A stretch of 64,000 bases of DNA. It comes from Rhynchopus sp. YZ270_cl-10 (taxonomy: Eukaryota > Euglenozoa > Diplonemea > Diplonemida > Diplonemidae). Below the pieces are notes generated by a model. It did no database searches. It was not told the DNA's origin and saw nothing but the letters and a program-made list of their open reading frames with translations. Both the position numbers and the translations under genes were made by a program. The DNA lies in contig OZ037894.1 in the NCBI GenBank assembly GCA_964035575.1, forward strand, positions 434,001 through 498,000, given 5' to 3'. Shown one piece after another: positions 1 through 10,864 of the stretch (within the stretch, counting starts at the first letter, position 1; every line of letters begins with the position of its first letter).

Positions 1-1041
1 ATTTATTGCCATCATGATTTCTGCGTGCGCCTCCTCGATTTTGTTCTTTTTTATGGTAAAAAAATAATACATCAGAATGCCCTGTACAGCTAGCGTGCAA
101 CCCTTCTTTAAAAGGTGAAAGGGTTCTCCCCCTTTCCCCCCACCACCCCCCCCGACTCGCCCCCTTTTTATCAGTGTCAGCGTCCCCAGGGCATTGCGCT
201 ATCAACGTCACTTTTTATCATATATTTTGAGGTGCTAAGTATGCGAGGCTTAGATTCCTTTTTACCCCCTTCTTTCCCCTCTTTTTTTTTTTTCGTTATT
301 ATTATAATGTGCACAGAGAGAAGTGCAACCATGTTTTCAAGCTTTCTTTGTTGATTGAGGGGAGCAGGAGGCTCAGATCATTCTTCTAAACAACCCTTTT
401 TCTTTACCCTGTGATCAAAGGTGAGTAAGCAAGGAGAGGCTTAGGTTCATCTTAAACTTTTCTTTTACCCTGATCCCCCAAACCTTAGCAGCAGTCTGGA
501 GAGGAATCTCTAAAACCTGCGCGACGGCAAACTAGGGGGGGAGCGGCTGCAACCCGAAAAATGTTTCTAGTGTCTGCGTCCGCCAATGAATGTGAGGCGT
601 TTTTTTTTTTGCACTTTTCTCTTGTTCTATGCTTTCTATGTTGAATGCATATGTTGAAATAAATTTCTTTTTTGTTGAAAACTTGGTTTGTATTAGTAGA
701 CACCCGAGGATGCGCTACACTATACAATTTTGCGATCAACGAACCCTCCCCTTCAAAGATAATTGTATGCACAAGGCATATTCCGTCTTTCAGATTTTCT
801 TATTTTGGGGTTTCCTATTTTGGATGAGTGTAACTGCCATACAGTCTTCACTGTCCAATGTTACCCCCCCCCTCAAGGAGTAGACTTCAGACCTGAGGCT
901 GTTTTTTTTTTTTTTTTCTCTTTTTTTTCTTCTTTTTTTTGCACGCAATGTGGTCACCGTTCTTTGTTTTTTCTTTGTTTTGAATCTGTCCTTTCTTCGT
1001 TATGTTTTTGGTGCAAAATTCTTTTATTCATTGAACAGAAA
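1..1041. other. gene-free repeat-bearing intergenic DNA
   Basis: I see no convincing gene. The stretch is rich in T and A runs and has degenerate copies of dispersed repeats: the 48-bp LINE-tail module near 232-262 and at 419-470, the CTGCGTCCGCC repeat near 574-640, and a reversed copy of the TCATCCTCGGGTGTCT repeat at 675-716. The short open frames here are low-complexity. Confidence 0.6.
419..470 (+). repeat. 48-bp LINE-tail module (family A)
   Basis: This copy reads GGTGAGTAAGC, then GAGAGGCTTAGGTTCATCTT and a CTTTTC tail. It matches the 3' end of the LINE fragment ending near 15934. Other + strand copies lie near 2740, 6250, 6631, 7508, 7868, 11299, 19332, 22566, 22826, 23429, 29734, 37521, 37740, 42629 and 59291. 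Confidence 0.75.
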
Positions 1042-2711
1042 TGGGGTGATCTGGGGACTTTTTTTTCCAGATTATTCACCAGCCATTCACAAAAATTCAC
1101 AACGAGGCGAAAACACACGTGATACACCATGTGTGGGATCTTTTGTGAATGAATGTGAATTTTTGTGAATCGCTAGTGCAGGTTTTGTGAATTTTGGTGA
1201 ATTTTTGTGAACTTTTGTGAATTTATGTGAATCGCTAGTGCAGGTTTTGTGATTTTTTTTGGGTTTGCAGTACTGTACTGTACTGTACTGTACTGTACTG
1301 TACTGTACTGTACTGTACTGTACTGTACTGTACTGTACTGTACTGTACTGTACTGTACTGTACTGTACTGTACTGTACTGTACTGTACTGTACTGTACTG
1401 TACTGTACTGTACTGTACTGTATACACAGTATACACAGTATACACAGTATACACAGTATACACAGTATACACAGTATACACAGTATACACAGTATACACA
1501 GTATACACAGTATACACAGTATACACAGTATACACAGTATACACAGTATACACAGTATACACAGTATACACAGTATACTGTGTATACTGTGTATACTGTG
1601 TATACTGTGTATACTGTGTATACTGTGTATACTGTGTATACTGTGTATACTGTGTATACTGTGTATACTGTGTATACTGTGTATACTGTGTATACTGTGT
1701 ATACTGTGTATACTGTGTATACTGTGTATACTGTGTATACTGTGTATACTGTGTATACTGTGTATACTGTGTATACTGTGTATACTGTGTATACTGTGTA
1801 TACTGTGTATACTGTGTATACTGTGTATACTGTGTATACTGTGTATACTGTGTATACTGTGTATACTGTGTATACTGTGTATACTGTGTATACTGTGTAT
1901 ACTGTGTATACTGTGTATACTGTGTATACTGTGTATACTGTGTATACTGTGTATACTGTGTATACTGTGTATACTGTGTATACTGTGTATACTGTGTATA
2001 CTGTGTATACTGTGTATACTGTGTATACTGTGTATACTGTGTATACTGTGTATACTGTGTATACTGTGTATACTGTGTATACTGTGTATACTGTGTATAC
2101 TGTGTATACTGTGTATACTGTGTATACTGTGTATACTGTGTATACTGTGTATACTGTGTATACTGTGTATACTGTGTATACTGTGTATACTGTGTATACT
2201 GTGTATACTGTGTATACTGTGTATACTGTGTATACTGTGTATACTGTGTATACTGTGTATACTGTGTATACTGTGTATACTGTGTATACTGTGTATACTG
2301 TGTATACTGTGTATACTGTGTATACTGTGTATACTGTGTATACTGTGTATACTGTGTATACTGTGTATACTGTGTATACTGTGTATACTGTGTATACTGT
2401 GTATACTGTGAAATTGACCAAAAACGAGAACTTGTCCATTTCGGCAAATTGACCCCACCACTGGCCGGGCGGATTCCGGAAATGCAAATGCCGTCGTTTA
2501 AACTGGTAGAAACACGGGTAATCGGTTATGCACCACACCAAAAACCAAAAAAAAATCACAAAAAATCACAAAAATTCACGAAAATTCACAACGAGGCGGA
2601 AACACACGTGATACGCGGGTGTGTGGGTTTTTGTGAATATTTGTGAATATTTGTGAATTTTTGTGAATCGCTAGTGAATAATCTGGAAAAAAAAGTCCCC
2701 AGATCACCCCA
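1042..2711. mobile_element. non-autonomous inverted-repeat DNA element carrying a satellite
   Basis: Perfect 38-bp terminal inverted repeats begin TGGGGTGATCTGGGGACTTT (1042-1079 and 2674-2711). They are flanked by a 5-bp direct duplication AGAAA at 1037-1041 and 2712-2716. Just inside each end are repeated blocks built from TTCACAAAAATTCAC, CACAACGAGGCG and CACACGTGAT, as subterminal repeats of DNA transposons often are. The centre is a simple-sequence array, with a unique stretch at about 2411-2545. No transposase is encoded, so the element would be moved in trans. The A-rich target makes the duplication less certain than the inverted repeats. Confidence 0.75.
1271..2410. repeat. three-block satellite with an internal orientation switch
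   Basis: Block 1 (1271-1420) is 30 copies of TACTG. Block 2 (1421-1573) is 17 copies of the 9-mer TATACACAG. Block 3 (1574-2410) is 93 copies of TATACTGTG. The block 3 unit is the reverse complement of the block 2 unit, so the array flips strand at 1573/1574 and can fold back for about 150 bp. The copies look nearly identical. Because 5 bp and 9 bp units leave several frames open, long open frames run through here; they are artefacts. Confidence 0.95.
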
Positions 2712-3079
2712 AGAAAAAAAAATAAAATAAAAATCAGTAAGATGGCTAATCATGAGAGGGCTTAGGTTCATCTTACTGCCTTTCAGAAATTCTCTCTTTT
2801 TTTTATACAACATCATTTTAGTTGTCACCAAAAAAAAGATTGGAGGCAGCGCTTTTTTTTTTTTTGGGCAAACAAAACGGAAAATAGAAAAAGCATGATT
2901 TTTTTTGTAATTGTCTGTTTCGTTCACTTTGCTTCACAAAAAATACCAATACGAATTCACGCTTTTTCCCACCTTTTTGTTACCCGGATTTGAGCGCACA
3001 AACAAAGACCCGATCTTTTTTTTTTTTTTTTCCTTTTTTCTTTTTGTTGATTTCCCCCAAATTGAATGAAAATAATGGG
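2712..3079. other. gene-free spacer
   Basis: No gene is seen. It holds a degenerate family A repeat near 2740-2790 and, at about 2980-3020, a dispersed block (TTGAGCGCACAAACAAAG, CCCGATCTTTT) that recurs at about 11256-11292. Confidence 0.5.
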
Positions 3080-3188
3080 ACCGTATTCGTACAAAAAATT
3101 ATCGATCGTAATAATGTTCGACCATTTTCAGGATTTTTCTGGAAGTTCGACCTCTTTTTATGGTCGATAATTTTTGTACGAATACGGT
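3080..3188. repeat. foldback MITE, CCGTATTCGTAC family, copy 1
   Basis: A long inverted repeat starts ACCGTATTCGTACAAAAAAT and ends with its reverse complement at 3188. The arms are about 30 bp and the loop contains GTTCGACC and TTCAGGATTTTTCTGGAAG. A diverged second copy lies at 20511-20605. Length and structure fit a miniature inverted-repeat element. The target duplication is unclear. Confidence 0.75.
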
Positions 3189-4121
3189 AACCCTTATTCT
3201 AAATAGCAGTGTAGCTGTATATCCCAGGATACGCCTACATGACCTCGACTAAAACGACCTTTTTACCCCCCCCCCCTTTTTGTACTCTAAAAAAACCTCC
3301 TTTTTTTATATCAGGCTGTGGCAAAGAGGAAATAGAATCGATGGAAGTTGCGTGTCTGCAAATTGTTTTTCATTCAGTGGTGATTTCGGAAGTCGGTCAA
3401 CGACCTGTCAATATCGACCCCTCCCGGAGCACCATTCAGTGTTTTGTTTCCCCACCTAATACTCATGCAACAGAAAAACACAACAAATTTGCGGAGCGAC
3501 GAAAAGTTTTTTTTTTTTTTTTTTTGAGACAACCGACTTGCAAAGGTTGGAGGGGAGGAAATGATAACGTATCTGAGTGTGCCCGATTTTTTTGGTGAGA
3601 GCGACGTAAACAGGACACAACGTATCCACAGAAAAGTTTGTGGTTTTGTCCCTACACACTCCAACAAAAATCCGGTGCAATCACAACGAAAAATTCTTTT
3701 TGTTTTTTTTTTGATTTCGTTTCTTTCTTTATCATACTAGCTTACACTCAGATATCAGTTTTTATTTTCTTTCAGATGTAAAACCACGAAATGGATGTAG
3801 GACTGCATGGTTGGGTTGTCCACCCTCCCGTACAGCCGGGTCATGTACCAAAGGTACACTGTCACGAGAGGGCTTTTGTATTTCAAGTCAACTTTTTCTT
3901 TTCACTTGACATATCCTGAAGTCAGATTCTATTTTATTTTCCTCCCTGAAAAAGAAATAGCCTAGCTTTTCGCAAAAATTGAGTACATAACCCACCTTTT
4001 GGGGGAGTTGTCAATTTGGTGTGATTCATTTACCGGGGTTTCCTTGATAATGAAGCGATAAAAATAGCTATTTTTTACCGAGAAAAGTCGTTTTTTTTTT
4101 TTTTTTTTTATTCCACAGTTA
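3189..4121. other. gene-free spacer
   Basis: No supported gene. The stretch has long T runs and one SINE-like repeat at 3773-3895, listed separately. Confidence 0.5.
3773..3895 (+). repeat. SINE-like repeat, family D
   Basis: Two linked blocks occur in the same order here and at 59692-59800. The first begins CAGATGTAAAACCACGAAAT and contains GACTGCATGGTTGGG. The second is GTACCAAAGGTACACTGTCA followed by GAGAGGGCTTTTGTATTTCA. The second block alone recurs at about 50905, 58780 and 59096. All copies point along the + strand. Confidence 0.7.
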
Positions 4122-5502
4122 AATAAAGTATACGAAGGATTTGGCACTTTTAGCGTGATTCTTTTTAATGATAATTTCACGCCGTGTTTTTTTCGCAAAT
4201 AAAAACCACGCTAATTGAACTTTATTTCACGCCTTTTCACTTTTTTTCACTGCAATTCCTTCAGAGCGTGATTTTATTTTTGTTTTTTTCACGCCAAAAC
4301 AGTGGTTTTTTTTGGCGATAACTTCACGCTAAATTTTGGCACATCCTGCTCCACCACCCGCCTAAAAATTGAAAATTTCGAAAATTTTTTGCCCTTTTCC
4401 CATTTTTTTTTGACACATGTAACATGCTGAAGGATGTAAGACGCAAACGGTCCTCCGACAGGAGATGGACAAGCACCACAGTGATTTTGCTGAAGGACTG
4501 GCATTGTCGACACCGTACGTCCGTGAATGGGACCGCTGTTTAAGGAATTCATTGGCAAGCCTGACAGTATGCCCACGGAAGCCGACTTCGTTTCGTACAT
4601 AGTGTATCTCCGTGACGATCTCACGTACAAATTGTCGTCGTAATGGACAGCTTTCAGTAAGCTGAGCAGCATGTTGGCGAGCAAGTATGGGGTGCAACTG
4701 CAAGACCAGTTTCCGAGGTTCGTGTGTCTCTTGAAGCAACACCAGACGGCTACCGACACGACAGTCCAACGCACTCTGCACTCACGAAACAAGAAATCGA
4801 CTCCTTCATTACCTATCAAGGCGAAGGACACACCACCCCCTTTACTTCATTGTGAGGAAGGTGGTGGCTGGCATGATATTCTGTGATGGGCGGGGATCTT
4901 CTGAAGGTCTCGCTCTTGCACGACAGCCATTTCCCGCCTCCCGCTAGAACCCGAGGTGTCGGGACACTGAGGGTGGCAAGAGGTCGGGATGTAGCTTTGT
5001 GTACCGTTGAGGCAGCTTTCCGAACCCGACCACACGCTACGCGCTATGCGTACACGCGGTGTAGGCTACGTACTGTGTGCGTTACATGCTATATGCCGTT
5101 GTTGTGTGTGTAAAAACGTGAGTTGTGTGGTACTGCATGGGGTCACACGTGCACCACCCTGTGGCTCACACATGGTTCTGCCACCCCGAAAATGCGTATC
5201 CCACCCCACATACCAGGGTATGGGCCCAGTTCACCAGGTTTTTGCAGGTTCCCAGCGAGCAAAAGCAGGCGGGAGGGTAGCAAGGCTGGAGGGACCCTCC
5301 AGTCTTTTTTAGCCCCCCTCCAGCCCCTCAGGCCCACCAGCCCCCCAGCTGGAGTCCCGCTAGCCTAGCTAGGGGTCCCGCGGGATTCCCGGTAGCGTTG
5401 GCGGGAGGGTAATGAGAGCTACCCGGAGGCACACATACTCGTTAGTTATTGCACAATAAATGAGTCACGCTAAAAGTGCCAAATCCTTTCGTATACTTTA
5501 TT
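4122..5502. mobile_element. degenerate inverted-repeat element
   Basis: The ends are a 37-38 bp inverted repeat: AATAAAGTATACGAAGGATT at 4122-4158 and its complement at 5465-5502. Several CACGCTAAAA-like motifs lie just inside. The middle (about 4430-4840) has some coding-like composition on the + strand that I could not assign. It faintly recalls the N-terminal part of a tyrosine recombinase, but this is weak and the region is decayed. No target duplication was found. Confidence 0.5.
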
Positions 5503-5522
5503 TATCGTGAAATAAAATTACG

Positions 5523-5688
5523 TATTCAACGCCTTTTAGCGAATTTTTTTGCGATACTTCACTTATTTTTTTCCCAGGCTCGTGGATTCAATTTGCCTCG
5601 CTTCGCTCGGCAAATTAACTACCACTCGCCTGGGAAAAAAATGCGTGAAGTTATCGCAAAAAAAAACCACGCTAAAAGGCGTTGAATA
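5523..5688. repeat. 166-bp foldback element
   Basis: Near-perfect arms of about 60 bp begin TATTCAACGCCTTTTAGCG and run to a CCCAGGC core. The central loop contains TTTGCCTCGC. The terminal CGCTAAAAGGCG motif resembles the subterminal repeats of the element at 4122-5502, so this may be its miniature derivative. Confidence 0.75.
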
Positions 5689-5694
5689 AATAGT

Positions 5695-5730
<36 letters not shown>

Positions 5731-8215
5731 GATGAGGGTTTTCTGAGTGCACACTGTCTTGTTTGGCAGTTGTACTTAACCATTGAGATTATCAAAAGAG
5801 AAGTCCACACACGGTACTCTTGATTGTACTGTTTCTCCACGAAGACAACGAAAAAGCTTCCCGAAAAAAAAAAACAATGAAGCAAGAAAAAGATACAACC
5901 ATTTGACAGACCAGAGTTTTCAACTTTTGTCTCCTGCCACACTCTCAAGGGACGAGGGGTGTGCTGTCTGCACGTAGACCCTAGCCCTTTCTCTTGGAGG
6001 CACTCAACCTATCTATTAGTGAACAATTTTGTTGATGCCGCACAACAAAAAAAAAAGGGGGTGGAGATTTGCACAACTGTGGCAACACAACCCGAGGCAA
6101 CTACCACTACTCCAACAATTTATCAAAAAAAAAAAAAAAAAAAATGTTTTTAGGATGTGCACGCACACAATGCGTACTCATCTTTCAACTTTTCCTTCTA
6201 CAACTCCCGCTCTCTTCCCGCACCTTCCGCTCTCTCTGTACCCTTTTATTATTTTTGCAAAGGTGACCAAGCAACGAGAGGCTTAAGTTCATCTTATATT
6301 TTTTTTTTTTTTTCATTAGAAACCCCCCCAGTCTAGTTATGTAGACATGAAGTTGTGGTTCCACTTTCCCTGTACCCTATTTTCTTTTTCAGGTGATTTG
6401 TTGATACTGCAAGGAAATAAAAAAAAGAAATTATAGTGTTGCGCACTCTAGGGGTGGCTACACTGGCACAATCAAGTTTTCAAAAAATAAAAATAAAAAT
6501 ATGTCAGACCAGTCTCCCACAGTCTTTAGGGATGAGGTGTGCTGTCTGCGTATCCTTTTTTTTTTTGATCAAGGTGACTGAGCAGAGGCTCGCTATCGTC
6601 TTCCAAACGTTCTTTTTAAAAATAAGGTGACCAAGCACGCGAGGCTTAGGTTCATCTCATAAATCTTTCTTTCTTACAGAAACTACCTTTCGGTGGCAAC
6701 TGTCAATATGACACAAAGAACCATACTAAAAACAGGTGACACAAAAGGGAGATCCCCCGCACTTTCATCGACTGGACAAAAAACTCACCAAGAGTCAGGA
6801 GGTTATATAGGGGAGGGTAAATCCTGGTCAGCCTGACCATCTTCACCAAGTCTTCACAGAATCCTCGGCCAATTTGCTTACCGTGGCTTTGCCAGGAACC
6901 TTTGGGTGCCATGACCGCCGTTTCTTTTTGTAAATGTACTGCGGTTACTGAAAATTTGTGTGCCATGTGTTAATATCAATGAAGAGCCCAACTCCGCAGT
7001 TGGATAACCGAGGAATTCTGGCACCTGCGTCTGTAGAGGCGTTTGCACCTTCAGCTTCGCTCATCATCATTCCACATTCCGCCGGAGTCCCCCAACTTGA
7101 GCCCGTCTGGGTGCCGGGTCGCGCAAAGCGTGCCCAAGGTTCAACCAGGATTTGACCAGGATTCAACGAAACCCTCTAAAACCTATATAAACCCCTGACC
7201 AAGAGCCTGAATATAAAAAAACCTCTTTCTATTTTTTTTCCGGCTTTGCTTTGCTTGCTCTAACCTGTCCACTTGATACATTAATATGCTGGAGGGTCTC
7301 TGCTGCCGTCATGCGGGATTACGGGAAGATGTGGGGACTTACCCGAGCAGGGTTTTAATCCCCTCCCCTAACCCGTCATGTCTTCCTTCCTCGCTCCACT
7401 TGATTTATCTTTATGTTTTTTTCCCCTCTTTTGTTCCCTTTCTTATATTTCCCATCCCCTCGATGTGCACTCTGTGGCACATCATCTATTCACGCTTTCT
7501 TATTGACTAAGCTCAAGGCTTAGGCTCATCTCGACTTCTCTTTCCTTCCCCTCCCATCTCCCCATATGTTTCAGGTCGTATCATTGCCATAGTCTCCAAT
7601 GTCATTTTCCCCTTTTTTTTCGACTGTCGAACTTCGAGGATTGTTCGAAGAAGAGACAGGCAGGTGCAAATAGAAAAATATTTTTTTAAAAAAATGGTCT
7701 GGTGTTGTGCAGGCAATTTTTCAAATAACAAAAACGGGGGCAACAGTATTGGAGTGTACCATTGGTCAGCAATGCACAAACTACCCTAGACCTCAAAACT
7801 CGTATGAAAAAAATCCTTTTTCTTTTCACCCCAATAAACAGCCATTTTTTTTGTTCTTGTTCTTCACGTTACTAAGTATGCGAGGCTAACAATCATCTTG
7901 TCAGCTTTTTTGCATTTTTGCCCCCCTCCCTCCTTCTTTTTCTTTGACAATTGGGGATTATTCGATGCTACAAAATTAAAAGAAAACTAGGTAATGTAAG
8001 TATCCTAACCCTTTCGGGGTGGGTGGCGATTTACGACAGAGAACCTACCCTTTTTTTTTTGAGGGCGATTTTTTTCTTTTGTCGATACAAAATTAAACAT
8101 ACCTTCAGGTGACAATTTTGTGTGGTCTGGTCACCCTCAGGTTGGCTGTTAGCACATAAATAGATAAGATTTTTATTTTCAAAATACTGCAATTTTTTTT
8201 TTTTTTTTTAAATGC
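5689..8215. other. gene-free repeat-rich spacer
   Basis: No supported gene. It starts with a run of about 34 T (near 5696-5729). Dispersed repeats include family C at 6061-6125, family A at 6250-6300, 6631-6670, 7508-7545 and 7868-7910, family F at 6434-6490, and a GAGGTGTGCTGTCTG motif shared with a LINE 3' UTR at 5935-5972 and 6515-6550. The piece 6700-7280 is less T-rich and has small open frames on both strands with no family I recognise. Confidence 0.5.
6061..6125 (+). repeat. dispersed repeat, family C
   Basis: The unit runs from GTGGAGATTTGCACAACTGT through GGCAACACAACC and GAGGCAACT to CCAACAATTTATC and then an A run. Other copies, all on the + strand, are at 9882-9944, 20309-20370, 60881-60941 and a shortened one at 61341-61385. 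Confidence 0.8.
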
Positions 8216-9020
8216 CAGGGTTTTTTCTAGGATTTTTTTTTTCAGATCTGGGGGGGGACGCAAAAAAACCACCCAAAAAATTTTTTTTTCGCAGGTGCAA
8301 GCAGGGTTTCCGCTTATCTTCATGGAAAATTTTTCCAAAACCGTGAAGATATGTCCAAAAAGGGGTCAAAAATTTTCGCGCTCCGCGCAAAAAAGCCCCT
8401 TCATTTCACGTAAATACGTGATAACGTGGGATGGTAACGTACATCAAGAACCAAACCAACCCTTTTTCTCATGTTCCACGGAACCTTCCCTCAGTACAAG
8501 AAGAAACGGCGGTCAGAACTTTCTGGCGAAGCCACGGTACGCAACATTTCAAAAAATTGTGACCTAAAATTGAACATTTGTACAGCCAAACTATGGTAGA
8601 GGGCTGTGGGATTCCGCTCATAAGTTTTGAGTTGCGCCGCAGGCGCACGGTACGCTACTTTTTTATTTTTGCCGATCCCTTATTCTCACTCTTTTGTTCG
8701 GTCCGTCAAATGGTGCAAAGATTGAGTGAATTGGGGGCACGGTCTGAAACTTCACCTCGCTATATCCTCTTCACAATGATGCCAGGAAGGGGATAAGACG
8801 CGCTTCGCGCGCGCTCGACTCCCTGCCTCCCCTTTTTTTTCTGGTGCGGGTTACGTACGTGGTGTCCCAAATGGGGGTATGTGCGGGTGACCCCCAACCA
8901 CCCCCCATATCCTTTTTTTCCCAAGTCAAAATGCGTCCCCCCCCGGGGGGGGACGCGTTTCCCCCCAAAATCTGGGGGGGGACGGCGTCCCCCCCCCCGC
9001 TCCCCCTAGAAAAAACCCTG
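8216..9020. mobile_element. 805-bp CAGGG-ended DNA element
   Basis: The terminal inverted repeats CAGGGTTTTTTCTAGG (start) and CCTAGAAAAAACCCTG (end) are perfect over 16 bp. They are flanked by the 5-bp direct repeat AATGC at 8211-8215 and 9021-9025, which supports insertion by a cut-and-paste transposase. No transposase is encoded. On the minus strand at 8634-8653 it carries the 20-bp core GTACCGTGCGCCTGCGGCGC, also present at 22367-22386 and at 28924-28943 inside another inverted-repeat element. Long G and C runs lie near the right end. Confidence 0.85.
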
Positions 9021-9655
9021 AATGCTGGACTCTTTCGTGACGTTGATTTCGGAGATATCCTGCACCTCACCGTGTTTCGGCAAACTGCCCCGGATTGGTG
9101 AGGTGTTCGTTTTGCACTTTCAACTTCTCTCCAACCTAACCAAAAAGGTCTATCAAAAAAAAATGTCCAGCATTTTTTACCCACACGGTATTTACCATTC
9201 ACACGGCGTTGAACACAATAGCATTACTCGTAGACGATCGTTTCTCAAACATGATTTTGTCATGTTTCCCCCCGCTGACAGTTTCAAGTCCGTTCCCTTG
9301 ACTGCTGTTTCGCCAGATAGTAGGTAGGGACAGAAGGAATCTCATTGGTCCATTCATGCGCGTCTTCAATTAGAAGACGAGGCATTTGGCTACCTTAAGA
9401 GCCCCCCCATAGTTTGTAATTAACTACAACTTGACTGATATATTGCGACGTTTTTCCCCTATCTTCTGAAGTTGTTTCCTTCCGTTTTGATAAACTAAGC
9501 GGGGGTGTTTGTACTTTCAACTTCTCTTTCTTGTATTTTTAAAATTTTTCTCAAAGGGGTGTATGAGGGAGGGGGAGACAGCATCAATTCTTTTTGTGTT
9601 GTTCTTGCTCTATTATTTCCCAACAAAGAGATGCGTGTCTGAAAATTGTGAAACG

Positions 9656-9688
<33 letters not shown>

Positions 9689-10174
9689 GTGTGATACATC
9701 CTTGAATGTCTGTGTCCATGGCTTTCTCACACCCCTCTCTTCACCGCCCAGAACCCTATCCATTTTTTTTTTTTAAATTTTGTCGCAAATCACCAAGAGC
9801 AATTATTCAAATAAATCGATGCCAACAAACCCCCGGAGAAAAAAAAAATGAATGGGGGAGGGAAAAAAAATATTGGAAAAAGTGGAGATTTGCACAACTG
9901 TGGCAACATAAAACCGAGGCAACTGCTACTCCAATAATTTATCAAAAAAAAAAAAAATACACAAAGTCAATCATAACCTCTCCACACACCCCTTCTTTCT
10001 TAGAAAAGTGTACCCTTGCGTCGGCACTACTACACAATTCCAAAAAAATAATCTTTCAGATCCACGTATTTCTTCGGTGGTACCTGCGTTATATACCAAT
10101 TTAAAAAAAAGCTACTCTATCAAAAAGTAAAGAAACGAAAAGAAAATAAAATACCCCACCCTCTCCACACAAAA

Positions 10175-10217
<43 letters not shown>

Positions 10218-10381
10218 TCATTTTCACAGTTTCTTCTTAACAGATCCCCCACCACCACCCTCCCGAGGCCAACTTTTGCTGAAAAATTAGCCAGAGCCTG
10301 GCGCACCCCTTTTTTTTTCTTCTTTCTCAGTAACTGCGTGAGGCGTTTTTTTTTTTTTTTTTTTTTGCCACACAAAGAACA
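9021..10381. other. gene-free spacer
   Basis: No supported gene. It holds an A run (9655-9687), a family C repeat at 9882-9944, a (TC)n microsatellite at about 10181-10214 and a small palindrome GTCTTCAATTAGAAGAC near 9369. A pyrimidine tract ending TTTCTCAG at 10330 may be the acceptor for the next gene. Confidence 0.5.
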
Positions 10382-10864
10382 ATGCCGGTCCACTTTGGGT
10401 TGATCCAGGGGGAACACCCGGTAGATCTGTTACCTGCAAAACGGTTGGGGCTGATGGGGGTTGAAATGGGAGTGCTGTCATTGTGTTTGCAGTACTGTGG
10501 GGGTGGGGATGCGTTTGCTGTGACCAGAACGTGTCGGGTGATGAACGCCATGGTGGCACAGGACATGACGCTGTTCCGGATGCGCGCAGAGGTGCTAGCA
10601 TGTACACCCATACCCTACCGCACCCTCTGTGGCAAGCACAGCACAGTCTACCTCAACCCCATGACCACCACCCTGCAAGACATGAAACATGCCGTAGCCT
10701 CAGACCTCTGCCTGCCCACCACAGCTCTAAAACTCCTCGCTCGGTCCACAACAACAGTGCTCGGGCCGGCTATGCCATTACGTCAGGCCCTCCGTCAGCA
10801 CTCCCCTCTCAATGTTTCGTGGGACCGAGCCTCACAACTTCCAGGGGATGATGGGATATTCTGA
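10382..10864 (+). CDS. small F-box-like / ubiquitin-like protein
   Basis: The protein has 160 residues. Residues about 27-62 have the look of an F-box (LSLCLQYCGGGDAFAVTRTC, then NAMVAQDMTLFRMR), the motif by which substrate adaptors bind Skp1. Residues about 95-148 read TTLQDMKHAVASDL, LPTTALKLLARSTTTVLG and PLRQALRQHS, a pattern like a ubiquitin fold. An adaptor role in ubiquitin ligation would follow, but this is inferred from weak motifs. The ATG at 10382 is preceded by T-rich DNA and a CTTTCTCAG acceptor at 10330. Codon composition is balanced and unlike the flanking DNA, which supports a real gene. It could be a fragment of a larger split gene. Confidence 0.6.
   Translation: MPVHFGLIQGEHPVDLLPAKRLGLMGVEMGVLSLCLQYCGGGDAFAVTRTCRVMNAMVAQDMTLFRMRAEVLACTPIPYRTLCGKHSTVYLNPMTTTLQDMKHAVASDLCLPTTALKLLARSTTTVLGPAMPLRQALRQHSPLNVSWDRASQLPGDDGIF

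Noticed and set aside
1087-2646. Long open frames on both strands encoding V-Y-T, S-I-H or Q-Y-T repeats
   Set aside because: They arise because 9-bp and 5-bp satellite units leave frames open. No leader, domain or codon signal supports translation.
4430-4840. Tyrosine-recombinase gene
   Set aside because: Similarity is only faint and the region is decayed; kept as a low-confidence remark under the inverted-repeat element.
6703-7166. Minus-strand open frames of 73-87 residues
   Set aside because: No domain, no consistent codon signal and no splice structure; probably chance in a less T-rich patch.
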